Origin: Aequorivita lipolytica
GTDB lineage: Bacteria > Bacteroidota > Bacteroidia > Flavobacteriales > Flavobacteriaceae
Length of the DNA: 64,000 nt
Assembly (NCBI RefSeq): GCF_007997135.1
Contig: NZ_VORU01000001.1
Span: 434,001 to 498,000, forward strand
Reading direction: 5' to 3'
The notes below the pieces were generated by a model. The model did no database searches. It saw nothing but the letters and a program-made list of their open reading frames with translations, and had not been told where the DNA came from. The translations under genes and the position numbers were made by a program. Shown here one piece after another: positions 7,320 to 16,092 of this stretch (position 1 is the first letter of the stretch; each line of letters starts with the position of its first letter).

Positions 7320-8267
7320 ATGAAAGGCCTTGTCTATAAATCTACCGGAAGCTGGTACAGCGTAAAAGCCGAAAATGGAACTTTTTACGATTGTCGTATT
7401 AAAGGCAAATTCCGTTTGGGTGGAATTAAAAGCACAAACCCTGTAGCGGTGGGAGATCACGTTGATTTTGAAGTTGAAAAGAAGGGTGATGAAACTGTTG
7501 GGATAATTTCACATATTGACGAACGTGATAATTACATAATTCGTAAATCTGTAAACCTTTCCAAACAAACCCATATTATTGCAGCCAATATTGACGTGGC
7601 TTTTCTAGTAATCACGCTGAACAATCCACCAACTTTCACCACTTTCATTGACCGATTTTTGGTTACTGCGGAAGCATATCATATTAAAGCTGTGCTTCTT
7701 TTCAATAAAGTTGATACGTACAATGAAGACGAATTACTTGAGATAAAACTTCTTGCTGCACTTTATCGAAAAGTAGGGTATGAGTGCATCGGTATTTCAG
7801 CAATTACTGGAAAGAATATTGACAAGGTGAAAGCTTTAATGCAAGACAGAGTAACAATGTTTTCTGGTCACAGCGGGGTGGGAAAATCTACATTGGTAAA
7901 TGCAATAGAGCCAGGTCTGCAGTTGAAAACCTCAAAAATTTCAGATCAGCATTTACAGGGCCAGCACACTACAACTTTTGCTGAAATGTTTGATCTTTCT
8001 TTCGGTGGACAAATAATAGACACGCCTGGAATTAAAGGTTTCGGGCTTGTTGAAATGGACAAAGAAGAGTTGGGAAATTATTTTCCTGAGTTTTTTGAGT
8101 TAAGGAAAAACTGTAAGTTTAACAATTGCCTGCATTTGGAAGAACCGCAATGTGCAATAAAAGAAGCTCTTGAAAACGAAGAAATAGCTTGGTCGCGTTA
8201 CAAAAGTTATTTGCAGATTTTGGAAGGCGAGGAAGAGCACTTTCGAAAAGATATTTATGAGAAATAG
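7320..8267 (+). CDS. rsgA: Ribosome small subunit-dependent GTPase A
   Basis: RsgA is a circularly permuted GTPase that checks late maturation of the 30S subunit. In order: an OB-fold (about 1-70), G4 NKVDTYNEDE, then the P-loop GHSGVGKSTLVNAI, switch I region HTTTFAEM, G3 DTPGIKGFG, and a C-terminal zinc finger (CKFNNCLHLEEPQC). The length of 315 residues is typical. I chose the ATG at 7320 because the family begins MKGLVYKSTG; an upstream in-frame TTG at 7305 adds five residues without homology. The gap from the DAHP synthase gene is about 20 bp. Confidence 0.95.
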   Translation: MKGLVYKSTGSWYSVKAENGTFYDCRIKGKFRLGGIKSTNPVAVGDHVDFEVEKKGDETVGIISHIDERDNYIIRKSVNLSKQTHIIAANIDVAFLVITLNNPPTFTTFIDRFLVTAEAYHIKAVLLFNKVDTYNEDELLEIKLLAALYRKVGYECIGISAITGKNIDKVKALMQDRVTMFSGHSGVGKSTLVNAIEPGLQLKTSKISDQHLQGQHTTTFAEMFDLSFGGQIIDTPGIKGFGLVEMDKEELGNYFPEFFELRKNCKFNNCLHLEEPQCAIKEALENEEIAWSRYKSYLQILEGEEEHFRKDIYEK

Positions 8268-8367
8268 TGTTCAAAGTCCAATGTTCAGAGATCCGAATTC
8301 AAGATTTGGTATTTTTAATATGAAGTAATTTCCTCAGAAACAATAAAATCCAAGAGTCCGAAAATCT

Positions 8368-8385
8368 AGCAATCCAACAATCTAA
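8368..8385 (+). repeat. Copy 1 of dispersed AATCCAACAATC repeat
   Basis: The bases AGCAATCCAACAATCTAA (8368-8385) directly abut the dtd ATG. The core AATCCAACAATC recurs at about 21122-21133 and 23896-23907, in each case between genes and on the plus strand. Confidence 0.55.
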
Positions 8386-8838
8386 ATGCGCGTATTAATC
8401 CAAAGAGTAAAAAAAGCTTCTGTAACCATAGATGAAAAGATTTTTTCCGAAATAAATCAGGGGCTTCTTATTTTTTTGGGTATTGAAGAAGATGATACTC
8501 AAGAAGACATAAACTGGTTGACCGGAAAAATTGCCCGCTTACGGATTTTTTCAGATAAAAACGATGCTATGAATCTTTCCGTTCAGGACATAGATGGCGA
8601 TTGTTTGGTTGTAAGCCAATTCACACTTCACGCAAATACAAAAAATGGAAACCGCCCTTCTTTTATTAAAGCCGCAAAACCTGAAATTGCTATCCCTCTG
8701 TACGAAAAATTCGTGCTTCAGCTTGATAATGAAACAAGTAGAATAGTAGAGACGGGCACGTTTGGAGCTATGATGGATGTAGCTCTAATAAACGATGGTC
8801 CCGTTACAATCTGGATTGATTCAAAAAAAAGAGAATAA
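8386..8838 (+). CDS. dtd: D-aminoacyl-tRNA deacylase
   Basis: DTD hydrolyses D-amino acids (and Gly) wrongly attached to tRNA. At 150 residues it has the standard size and carries the family motifs SQFTL (about residue 78) and NDGPVTI with the cross-subunit Gly-Pro (about 137). It follows rsgA by 118 bp of repeat-like sequence that ends exactly at its ATG, including AATCCAACAATCTAA, also seen near 21130 and 23900. Confidence 0.95.
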   Translation: MRVLIQRVKKASVTIDEKIFSEINQGLLIFLGIEEDDTQEDINWLTGKIARLRIFSDKNDAMNLSVQDIDGDCLVVSQFTLHANTKNGNRPSFIKAAKPEIAIPLYEKFVLQLDNETSRIVETGTFGAMMDVALINDGPVTIWIDSKKRE

Positions 8839-8986
8839 TCTCTTTAACTTTTTTTTAACCTTTCGAATTTTTATATATTGCCGAGCAATACGATGAATTC
8901 ATGATATGTCCTATCCCAATTTTGACACTTGTTGAAATGAATTATTTGGACATTCCATTTTCCTATTTATCGAATATATAATACGG

Positions 8987-10888
8987 ATGAAAAAAATTTT
9001 CTGCTTTGTATTGCTATTGTGCTCGGCTCATATTTTCTCCCAAACGGATTATTCCATAGCCTCCATTTCCGAAGAATTGAGGGAATATTCCAATAGTGTA
9101 ATTATAAATGAGTTGGTTGAAGTAGATGTAACCAATATCGATAAAATGAAACGGAAAACCCATCGTGTGATTGCCGTGCTAAACAAGATTGGCGATGGCG
9201 ATGCACGGCTATATGAGTTCTACGACACAAACTCCCGCGTAAAAGATATAGAAGTAACAGTTTATAATGCCTCTGGAAAAGAAATTGAACATTTCAAGAA
9301 AAAGGATTTTATAGACGTGAGCCGCACGGGCATTAGTATATATAGCGATGATCGTGTGTTGGGCCTAAAATACACACCAACAACCTATCCTTATATTGTG
9401 GTCTTTGAAAGTGAAACAGAATCTGGTGACTCTGCTTTTATTAATCCTTGGTATCCTCTTCGCGGTTATGCTGAAAGTGTTAAAAATAGTGAGTTAAAAA
9501 TAAAATTCGATCCTGCAAACAAACCAAAATACAAACCGCAAAATTTGGAGGGTTTTGATGTTTCTATTTCTGAAACACCCGAGGAGCTTATTTTTTCAGT
9601 ACAAAACCTGAAAGCCATTCGGTTAGAAGAGCATAGTCCTTCAATCCACAAAATCTTACCAAATGTAACAATAGCGCTAAATTCATTTAAACTAAAAGGA
9701 AATTCGGGTTCTGGTAAGAATTGGCAAGAATTTGGAGATTGGATGAATAAAAGTCTTCTTTCAGATGTAAATGATCTTCCCGAAGGTACGCTGGCGCGTG
9801 TAAAAAGTCTTGTTGCGAATGAAACAACTAATGAAGGCAAGGCTAGAAAGATATATCAATTTGTTCAAGATAAGGTTCGCTACATCAGTATTCAAATAGG
9901 TATTGGTGGTTGGAAACCTATGCTCGCTTCAGATGTAGACAAACTGAGCTACGGCGACTGTAAAGCGCTTACCAACTATACCAAAGTATTGCTAGACGCT
10001 GTGGGTGTGCCTTCTTATTACACAGTTGTATATGGCGATACTACGCAGTGGGACATATTGGAAGATTTTTCATCTATACAAGGAAACCACATAATTTTAG
10101 GAATACCCAATAACGATAAAATAACTTGGCTGGAATGTACAAGCCAAGATACGCCTTATGGATATATAGGTGATTTTACAGACGATAGGGATGTGCTAAT
10201 GATAACCCCAGAGGGCGGAAAAATTGCACATACCAAAATTTATGAAACTGAAGAAAACACCCAAGAAAACAATTCAAAAGTTAAGATAGATGTGGAGGGT
10301 AATATAACTGCAACTTTTAAAAGCGTTTCAAAAGGGCTTCAGTATGACGATAAGTATTTACTTCCCAAACAAAAACAAGACGATATAGACCAACATTACA
10401 AAAAGAAGTGGGGTTATATAAACGGTTTCTCCATTGAGAATATAAATTTCAACAATAATAAGGAAGAAGTGGTCTTTACGGAAAACTTATCACTCAATAT
10501 TCCAAACTATGCGAATCCTGTGGGCAGTGATTATCTTTTCTGCGCTAATCTTTTCAACCAGAACCAATACATTCCACCCCGTATTGAAAACCGCAAGCAA
10601 AATTTGTATATAGGTCATGGCTTTGTGGATACAGACCTTGTTGAAGTGGAAATACCTGAAAATTTTACAATTGACGGGCTTCCGGAAGAAACCATTTTAG
10701 AGACAAAATTTGGAAAATACCAAATGGGCTTCAGTCAGTCTTCAGACAATAAAGTAATATATAGCCGAAATATAACCATCAACAAAGGCGAATATCCTCC
10801 TTCGGAATATGAAAACTACCGCGATTTTCTAAGAACCATTGCCCGTTTGGACAAAACAAAAATACTTTTAAAACAAAATGTACAATAA
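8987..10888 (+). CDS. DUF3857 / transglutaminase-like secreted protein
   Basis: Secreted protein of 633 residues with signal peptide (CFVLLLCSAHIFSQ). The N-terminal half is a DUF3857 domain (about 40-230); the centre is a transglutaminase-like fold (about 280-400) with the catalytic Cys in SYGDCKALTNY and the His in GNHIILGIP, followed by WLECTSQD. The C-terminus is beta-rich. Family members are periplasmic or surface proteins in Bacteroidetes whose substrates are unknown; a cysteine protease or transglutaminase activity is possible since Cys and His are kept. Its end overlaps the next gene, a paralogue, by 11 bp. Both lie in a run of otherwise cytoplasmic genes. Confidence 0.8.
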   Translation: MKKIFCFVLLLCSAHIFSQTDYSIASISEELREYSNSVIINELVEVDVTNIDKMKRKTHRVIAVLNKIGDGDARLYEFYDTNSRVKDIEVTVYNASGKEIEHFKKKDFIDVSRTGISIYSDDRVLGLKYTPTTYPYIVVFESETESGDSAFINPWYPLRGYAESVKNSELKIKFDPANKPKYKPQNLEGFDVSISETPEELIFSVQNLKAIRLEEHSPSIHKILPNVTIALNSFKLKGNSGSGKNWQEFGDWMNKSLLSDVNDLPEGTLARVKSLVANETTNEGKARKIYQFVQDKVRYISIQIGIGGWKPMLASDVDKLSYGDCKALTNYTKVLLDAVGVPSYYTVVYGDTTQWDILEDFSSIQGNHIILGIPNNDKITWLECTSQDTPYGYIGDFTDDRDVLMITPEGGKIAHTKIYETEENTQENNSKVKIDVEGNITATFKSVSKGLQYDDKYLLPKQKQDDIDQHYKKKWGYINGFSIENINFNNNKEEVVFTENLSLNIPNYANPVGSDYLFCANLFNQNQYIPPRIENRKQNLYIGHGFVDTDLVEVEIPENFTIDGLPEETILETKFGKYQMGFSQSSDNKVIYSRNITINKGEYPPSEYENYRDFLRTIARLDKTKILLKQNVQ

Positions 10889-12923
10889 ACACCTAAACCA
10901 TATGAAACCAGGCTTACTCACTATTCTTGCTGTTTTATGCTTTCTGAACACATCAGTTGCCCAGAACTATAAATTTGGAAAAGTTTCAAAAGAAGAATTG
11001 CTTCAAAAGGAACACCCGGCTGACCCAACTGCGGATGCCGCCATTCTTTACCGCGAAACCAAAACTGACTTTCAATACACACAAGATTCTGGCTGGTATA
11101 TGGTAACAGATTATTTTGTGCGCATTAAAATTTATAATAAAGAAGGATTTGATTGGGCCAATACAACAATAGATCTTTACAAAGGCGATGGAGAGGATAA
11201 GCTTTTGGGACTAAGGGGATACACCTATTATTTAGGCTCAGATGGCAAAGTTGAAGAGGTAAAACTGCGCAACGAAGGTATATTTGAAGAAGAGAGCACT
11301 AAATACCTTACACAAACAAAAATAACCATGCCAGATGTGCGCGAAGGGTGCGTTATTGAATATAAATACACCGTCAATTCCCCTTTCATATTCAGTATTG
11401 ATGAGTTCAGATTTCAAGAAACAATTCCGGTTGATAAAGTAAAAGTGCTCTTCACAACGCCTGAATATTTCGTTTACAAAACACACCAAAGAGGTTGGGT
11501 GCCTTATAAGGTTAATTCAGAAACAAGGGAACGAACAATGACCTATAGAATGACCACGCAGGATTTAACTGCTTTACAAGGTATAGGCATTCCAGAAACT
11601 ACAACCAGGGAAGTAAAATTTAAAGAAGATACCTATACCGTAGAGTTGGATAACGTTCCTGCCATTAAGGAAGAAGCTTATGTGGGAAACCTTAATAATT
11701 ACACCACCGCACTTCAGTTTGAAATGAGTTTTATGGATTTTCCTGGAAGTCCGTTGAAAACATATTCCACTACTTGGGAAGATGTTTCTAAGAGTATCTA
11801 TAGAATAGATACTTTTGGCAATGAGCTGGAACGCAATAATTATTTTGAAGATGATATTGAGAATCTTTTGAGCGGCATTAGCAAACCTGAAGAAAAAGCA
11901 GCCCGTATTTTTGCTTACGTCACAAACAAAATGAACTGGAATGGATACCCCGGCTTTTTTACAAATGAAGGCGTTAAATCTGCATATAAAAAAGGTTCGG
12001 GCAATGTAGCCGATATAAACTTAATGTTGGTAGCCATGTTGCGTTACGCAAATTTAGAGGCAAATCCCGTATTGGTTAGTACCAAGTCTCACGGTATTCC
12101 TTTGTTCCCAACCCGCAATGGGTTTAATTACGTAATTGCCGCTGTTGAATTTCCGCAAGGAGTTTTACTTCTGGATGCAACTAATAAAGATGCACAAATT
12201 GGAGTGCTAAAGTCAAGTGTCTTGAATTGGCAGGGTCGTGTTATTAAAAAAGATGGCACTTCTGGTTGGGTTTCTTTAAGTTCAATGATCCCGGCCGTAA
12301 AAAGTGCTATGGTAAATGCAGAAATAAAACCTGATCTTTCAGTTGTTGGGAAAGCACAAAACAGATTTACGGGCAATTATGCTTTCGAATACAGAACAGA
12401 ATATAAAAGTTTAAATGAAGACGCGCAACGCAAAACATTTGAGAAAGAAGAAGCTAATCAAGCAGAACTATCAAACCTTCAATTCGAAAATTTGAACTCT
12501 TTGGAAAAACCTGTCTCCTTGGAATATGATTTTGAGTCACTGGATGCCGTAGAGGATGTTGCCGGCAAATTATATTTTTCACCCATGATTTTTATGGCAA
12601 CTAAAGAAAACCCATTCACGCCAGATACGCGACTGTATCCAATTGACTACGGCTACCCGATGAAAGATAGATATATTATCAATATATCCATCCCTGAAGG
12701 ATATAAAGTGGAGTCCCTGCCTGAGAACACAGTTTATAACTTAGGAGAAGATACTGGTAGTTTTCGCTATTTAATTTCCGAAGTAGGCAATAAGCTTCAG
12801 CTTTCTGTGGAGTTTGCGATCAATAAATCATTCATCGCGGCCGACCAATATGGAAATTTGAAAAAATTCTACGAACTTTTAATAGCGAAAGAAAACGAAA
12901 AAGTTGTACTTTCAAAAGCATAA
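10878..12923 (+). CDS. DUF3857 / transglutaminase-fold protein lacking catalytic residues
   Basis: Paralogue of the preceding gene (681 residues, signal peptide ending FLNTSVAQ). The DUF3857 domain spans about residues 60-260 and the transglutaminase fold about 330-450. Where the first protein has YGDCK, this one has SGNVADIN, so the catalytic Cys is replaced by Val. The catalytic His position (GNHI) reads FNYVIA. The later LLLDATNKDAQIG region is kept. It is probably a non-catalytic partner or binding protein. The start could be the ATG at 10878 or, with a cleaner signal peptide (MKPGLLTILAV), at 10902. Its TAA overlaps the mazG ATG by one base. Confidence 0.78.
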   Translation: MYNKHLNHMKPGLLTILAVLCFLNTSVAQNYKFGKVSKEELLQKEHPADPTADAAILYRETKTDFQYTQDSGWYMVTDYFVRIKIYNKEGFDWANTTIDLYKGDGEDKLLGLRGYTYYLGSDGKVEEVKLRNEGIFEEESTKYLTQTKITMPDVREGCVIEYKYTVNSPFIFSIDEFRFQETIPVDKVKVLFTTPEYFVYKTHQRGWVPYKVNSETRERTMTYRMTTQDLTALQGIGIPETTTREVKFKEDTYTVELDNVPAIKEEAYVGNLNNYTTALQFEMSFMDFPGSPLKTYSTTWEDVSKSIYRIDTFGNELERNNYFEDDIENLLSGISKPEEKAARIFAYVTNKMNWNGYPGFFTNEGVKSAYKKGSGNVADINLMLVAMLRYANLEANPVLVSTKSHGIPLFPTRNGFNYVIAAVEFPQGVLLLDATNKDAQIGVLKSSVLNWQGRVIKKDGTSGWVSLSSMIPAVKSAMVNAEIKPDLSVVGKAQNRFTGNYAFEYRTEYKSLNEDAQRKTFEKEEANQAELSNLQFENLNSLEKPVSLEYDFESLDAVEDVAGKLYFSPMIFMATKENPFTPDTRLYPIDYGYPMKDRYIINISIPEGYKVESLPENTVYNLGEDTGSFRYLISEVGNKLQLSVEFAINKSFIAADQYGNLKKFYELLIAKENEKVVLSKA

Positions 12924-13249
12924 TGGATATTAAAAACGCACAACAAGCTGTAGATGATTGGATAAAGGAACACGGTGTCCGCTATTTTAATGAGCTTACA
13001 AATATGGCGCAGCTCAGTGAAGAAGTGGGCGAGGTGGCGCGTATAATAGCGCGTCGTTACGGAGAGCAGAGCGAAAAGGAAAGCGATAAAAATAAAGATT
13101 TGGGCGAAGAGCTTGCAGATGTTATTTTTGTAGTGCTTTGTCTTGCCAATCAAACTGGAATTGACCTTGAAAAAGCTTTTGAGAAAAAACTGGATCTAAA
13201 AACAAAACGAGATCACGACAGGCACCACAGCAATAAAAAATTGAAATAG
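12923..13249 (+). CDS. MazG-type nucleotide pyrophosphohydrolase
   Basis: A single-domain all-alpha NTP pyrophosphohydrolase of 108 residues. The metal-binding helices are visible as QLSEEVGEVARIIARRYG (ExxE pattern) and DLGEELADVIFVVLCLAN (ExxD pattern). Such proteins hydrolyse non-canonical or excess nucleoside triphosphates to monophosphates. It is far shorter than E. coli MazG (two domains, about 260 residues) and belongs to the short MazG-like group, so the gene symbol is left open. Start and stop nearly touch its neighbours, which suggests one operon from the DUF3857 genes to aroA. Confidence 0.85.
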   Translation: MDIKNAQQAVDDWIKEHGVRYFNELTNMAQLSEEVGEVARIIARRYGEQSEKESDKNKDLGEELADVIFVVLCLANQTGIDLEKAFEKKLDLKTKRDHDRHHSNKKLK

Positions 13250-13250
13250 C

Positions 13251-13493
13251 ATGTTCAAAAAAGTTATAAATACAAAAGGTTTTTGGAAATCAGTACTTTC
13301 ACTAGCAGTAGCTTTTGCATTGCTTTTTGCATTTATTAAATGGGCAATTGATGGTTTTGAAATGGCTTATTTTACGGAAAGAAACCCGCTAATCTTTATA
13401 CTCACTTTACTTCTTGCAGGCTTTGTTTATGGCTTTTTTGTGACTTTCGGAAAATTTAGGGCAAAGCTTAAAGAAAAAGAAGCGGGACAATGA
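13251..13493 (+). CDS. Small two-helix membrane protein of unknown function
   Basis: An 80-residue protein with two predicted membrane helices (about 15-33, SVLSLAVAFALLFAFIKWA, and 46-65, PLIFILTLLLAGFVYGFFV) and a Lys-rich C-terminal tail (KFRAKLKEKE). I do not recognise a named family. It sits one base after mazG and overlaps aroA by 4 bp (ATGA), which supports it as a real, translationally coupled gene. Confidence 0.75.
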   Translation: MFKKVINTKGFWKSVLSLAVAFALLFAFIKWAIDGFEMAYFTERNPLIFILTLLLAGFVYGFFVTFGKFRAKLKEKEAGQ

Positions 13494-14734
13494 AAGCCAA
13501 TCTTAAACACGGAAAATTTCCTTTAGAAAGTGTAAAAATCAACATTTGTGGTTCTAAAAGTGAATCAAACAGATTGTTGATTCTGCAGGCACAATTTCCA
13601 AATATCACTATTGACAATCTTTCAGAAAGCGATGACACTGCCGTACTTCAAAAAGGTTTAAAAGTAAATAACGGAATTGTAGATGTTCATCATGCCGGAA
13701 CAGCAATGCGGTTTTTAACAGCCTATTATTCGGCTAAACCAAATGCTGAAATAACACTCACAGGAAGCCAGCGAATGCAGGAAAGACCTATCAGGATTTT
13801 AGTGGATGCGCTAAAAACTTTGGGCGCAGATATTCAATATCTGAAGAATGAAGGTTTTCCTCCATTAAAGATAAAAGGTAAAAAACTTCAGAAGAATGAA
13901 GTATCGATTAAAGCCGATGTAAGCAGTCAGTATATTTCTGCATTAATGCTCGTTGCTCCGATTCTTCCAAATGGATTGAAGATTTCATTAAAAGGAAAAA
14001 CCACATCTGTGCCATATATTGAAATGACACTTTCCCTTTTGAAAAACATAGAAGTTGTTGGAGATTTTACAAATAATGAAATAGTTATTCCTTTAGCCGA
14101 ACAGATTAAAAATACAGCAGTAACCGTAGAATCGGATTGGAGTTCGGCGTCTTATTTTTATAGCTTGGTTGCGCTTTCTGAAGATTGCAAAATTACTCTG
14201 GGCAGTTTTTTGGAAGAAAGTTTTCAGGGCGATTCTGCTTTGGTACAGATATACGATTCATTGGGCGTGCGGACGGTTTTTAGTACTTCTGAGAAAAGCA
14301 TTTCGCTTTCAAAAAAGAATATTGAATTGCCAGATTCCTTAATGCTCGATCTTTCAAACACACCAGATTTGGCGCAAACCATTGCCGTAACTTGTTTTGG
14401 TTTGGGCTTAGGTTGTAGACTGACCGGTCTTCATACTTTAAAAATTAAGGAAACGGATAGACTTTCAGCTTTAAAAAATGAATTGGAAAAATTGGGCGCT
14501 ACAATTCAAATAGACGAAAATTCACTTAGTCTCGAAATGGCTTCTGAAATAATTTCAAACAAAACAATTGAAACCTATCAAGATCATAGAATGGCAATGG
14601 CTTTTGCGCCATTAGCCGTAAAAACGGAACTGACTATACTCGATGCAGAAGTAGTTTCAAAATCATACCCCAATTTTTGGAAAGACATACAAAAAGTTGG
14701 TGTTGCGTGTGTTTTAGACGATTCCTCAAATTAG
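13490..14734 (+). CDS. aroA: 3-phosphoshikimate 1-carboxyvinyltransferase (EPSP synthase)
   Basis: Transfers enolpyruvate from PEP to shikimate 3-phosphate in the sixth step of the shikimate pathway. At 414 residues it is slightly shorter than E. coli AroA (427). Visible motifs are GSKSESNR near the N-terminus, HAGTAMRFLTAYYS, GSQRMQERPI, SSQYISALMLVAP, TPDLAQT, KIKETDRLSAL and TYQDHRMAMAF. It closes the run that began with pheA and the DAHP synthase/chorismate mutase, so three aromatic-pathway proteins are encoded in the same stretch. The start overlaps the small membrane protein gene by 4 bp. Confidence 0.96.
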   Translation: MKANLKHGKFPLESVKINICGSKSESNRLLILQAQFPNITIDNLSESDDTAVLQKGLKVNNGIVDVHHAGTAMRFLTAYYSAKPNAEITLTGSQRMQERPIRILVDALKTLGADIQYLKNEGFPPLKIKGKKLQKNEVSIKADVSSQYISALMLVAPILPNGLKISLKGKTTSVPYIEMTLSLLKNIEVVGDFTNNEIVIPLAEQIKNTAVTVESDWSSASYFYSLVALSEDCKITLGSFLEESFQGDSALVQIYDSLGVRTVFSTSEKSISLSKKNIELPDSLMLDLSNTPDLAQTIAVTCFGLGLGCRLTGLHTLKIKETDRLSALKNELEKLGATIQIDENSLSLEMASEIISNKTIETYQDHRMAMAFAPLAVKTELTILDAEVVSKSYPNFWKDIQKVGVACVLDDSSN

Positions 14735-14815
14735 CAACTTTCTATCATTAAGCGTCCTTCATCACGCATCCAGCATCCATCACAAAACATTTTCAAATAA
14801 TAAACAGCCATTTAC

Positions 14816-14847
14816 TTGACAACGCCTGTTTTGAGGTTGTATATTTG
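14816..14847 (+). promoter_or_regulatory. Predicted promoter of queA (-33 TTG, -7 TATATTTG)
   Basis: TTG at 14816-14818 and TATATTTG at 14840-14847 fit the Bacteroidetes promoter consensus, including spacing. The start site would be near 14853, giving a leader of about 55 bases. I looked for a preQ1 riboswitch in that leader and did not find its conserved core; a weak TACAC/GTGTA pairing is present. Confidence 0.6.
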
Positions 14848-14906
14848 CGCCCTCGTACACCGAAGCCTTTGCGAAGTGTATTTAAAATAAAAAGACAAGA
14901 CGCATT

Positions 14907-15962
14907 ATGGGAATGAAACTTTCAAATTTCAGCTTTAACCTTCCAGAGGAATTATTGGCCGAATATCCAGCTCCAAACCGTGACGAATCACGATTGATGG
15001 TGCTAGACCGAAAAACTAAAACAATTGAGCACAAAATGTTCAAAGATCTTATTGATTATTTTGATGAAGACGATGTTTTGGTTACCAATAATACCAAGGT
15101 TTTTCCCGCGCGTTTGTTCGGAAATAAAGAAAAAACAGGAGCGCGTATTGAAGTTTTCCTTTTAAGGGAATTAAATCCAGAAACCCGTCTTTGGGATGTT
15201 TTGGTAGATCCTGCCCGAAAAATTAGAATCGGAAACAAGCTATATTTTGGTGATGACGAAACCTTGGTAGCCGAAGTTATAGACAATACAACTTCACGCG
15301 GAAGAACCCTCCGTTTTCTTTTTGACGGTTCGTATGAAGAATTCCGTGGCAAGTTGACCGAATTGGGAGAAACGCCACTTCCGAAGTATATTAAAAGAGA
15401 AGTAGAGCCGGAAGATGCGGAGCGTTACCAAACTATATTCGCAAAAATTGAAGGAGCCGTTGCAGCGCCAACTGCCGGTCTGCATTTTTCAAAGCATCTT
15501 TTGAAACGTCTTGAAATTAAAGGCGTGAACATTGCCGAAGTTACACTTCACGTTGGCTTGGGAACTTTTAGCTCTGTTGAGGTAGAAGATCTTTCAAAAC
15601 ACAAAATGGATTCGGAAGAGATGGAAATTAAGGAAGATGCCGTTGGTGTTATCAATACTGGTATAAAAAAGAAAAAACGTGTTTGTGCCGTGGGAACCAC
15701 TGCGATGCGTGCTTTGGAAAGTTCAGTTTCTTCAAACCATACGCTAAATGCTTACAAAGGATGGACCAATAAATTTATTTTCCCTCCGTACGATTTTAGT
15801 ATTGCAAACGCAATGATTACTAATTTCCATACCCCAAAATCTACTTTGTTGATGATGGCTGCTGCCTTTGCTGGCCACGAATTTATGAAGGAAGCTTATG
15901 CTGAGGCAATTAAAGAAAAATACAGATTCTACACCTATGGTGACGCAATGTTGATCATCTAA
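14907..15962 (+). CDS. queA: tRNA preQ1(34) S-adenosylmethionine ribosyltransferase-isomerase
   Basis: QueA moves the ribosyl group of AdoMet onto preQ1 in tRNA, making epoxyqueuosine. The length of 351 residues is typical. Motifs include [23 protein letters not shown] at the N-terminus (partly shown by [10 protein letters not shown]), [25 protein letters not shown], and [12 protein letters not shown] near the C-terminus. A second Met at residue 3 (14913) could be the actual start. It has its own promoter upstream and an intrinsic terminator after it, so it is probably a single-gene unit. Confidence 0.96.
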   Translation: MGMKLSNFSFNLPEELLAEYPAPNRDESRLMVLDRKTKTIEHKMFKDLIDYFDEDDVLVTNNTKVFPARLFGNKEKTGARIEVFLLRELNPETRLWDVLVDPARKIRIGNKLYFGDDETLVAEVIDNTTSRGRTLRFLFDGSYEEFRGKLTELGETPLPKYIKREVEPEDAERYQTIFAKIEGAVAAPTAGLHFSKHLLKRLEIKGVNIAEVTLHVGLGTFSSVEVEDLSKHKMDSEEMEIKEDAVGVINTGIKKKKRVCAVGTTAMRALESSVSSNHTLNAYKGWTNKFIFPPYDFSIANAMITNFHTPKSTLLMMAAAFAGHEFMKEAYAEAIKEKYRFYTYGDAMLII

Positions 15963-15987
15963 TAAATAATACATAAACTATGAAGAG

Positions 15988-16016
15988 TCCCGATATAAAT
16001 CGGGATTTTTTATTTT
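15988..16016 (+). terminator. Intrinsic terminator after queA
   Basis: TCCCGAT (15988-15994) pairs with ATCGGGA (15999-16005) across a short loop, followed by a T-rich tail. It lies 26 bp after the queA stop. Confidence 0.8.
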
Positions 16017-16092
16017 ATAGGCGTTTGGTTTTCAAATCTCAGAATAAAAATATACCTTAGTCTCCCTTATTGAATAATAACCAGCTATTTGA

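Noticed and set aside
14853-14906. preQ1 riboswitch in the queA leader
   Set aside because: The conserved preQ1 aptamer core and pseudoknot partner are not visible; only a weak TACAC/GTGTA pairing exists.
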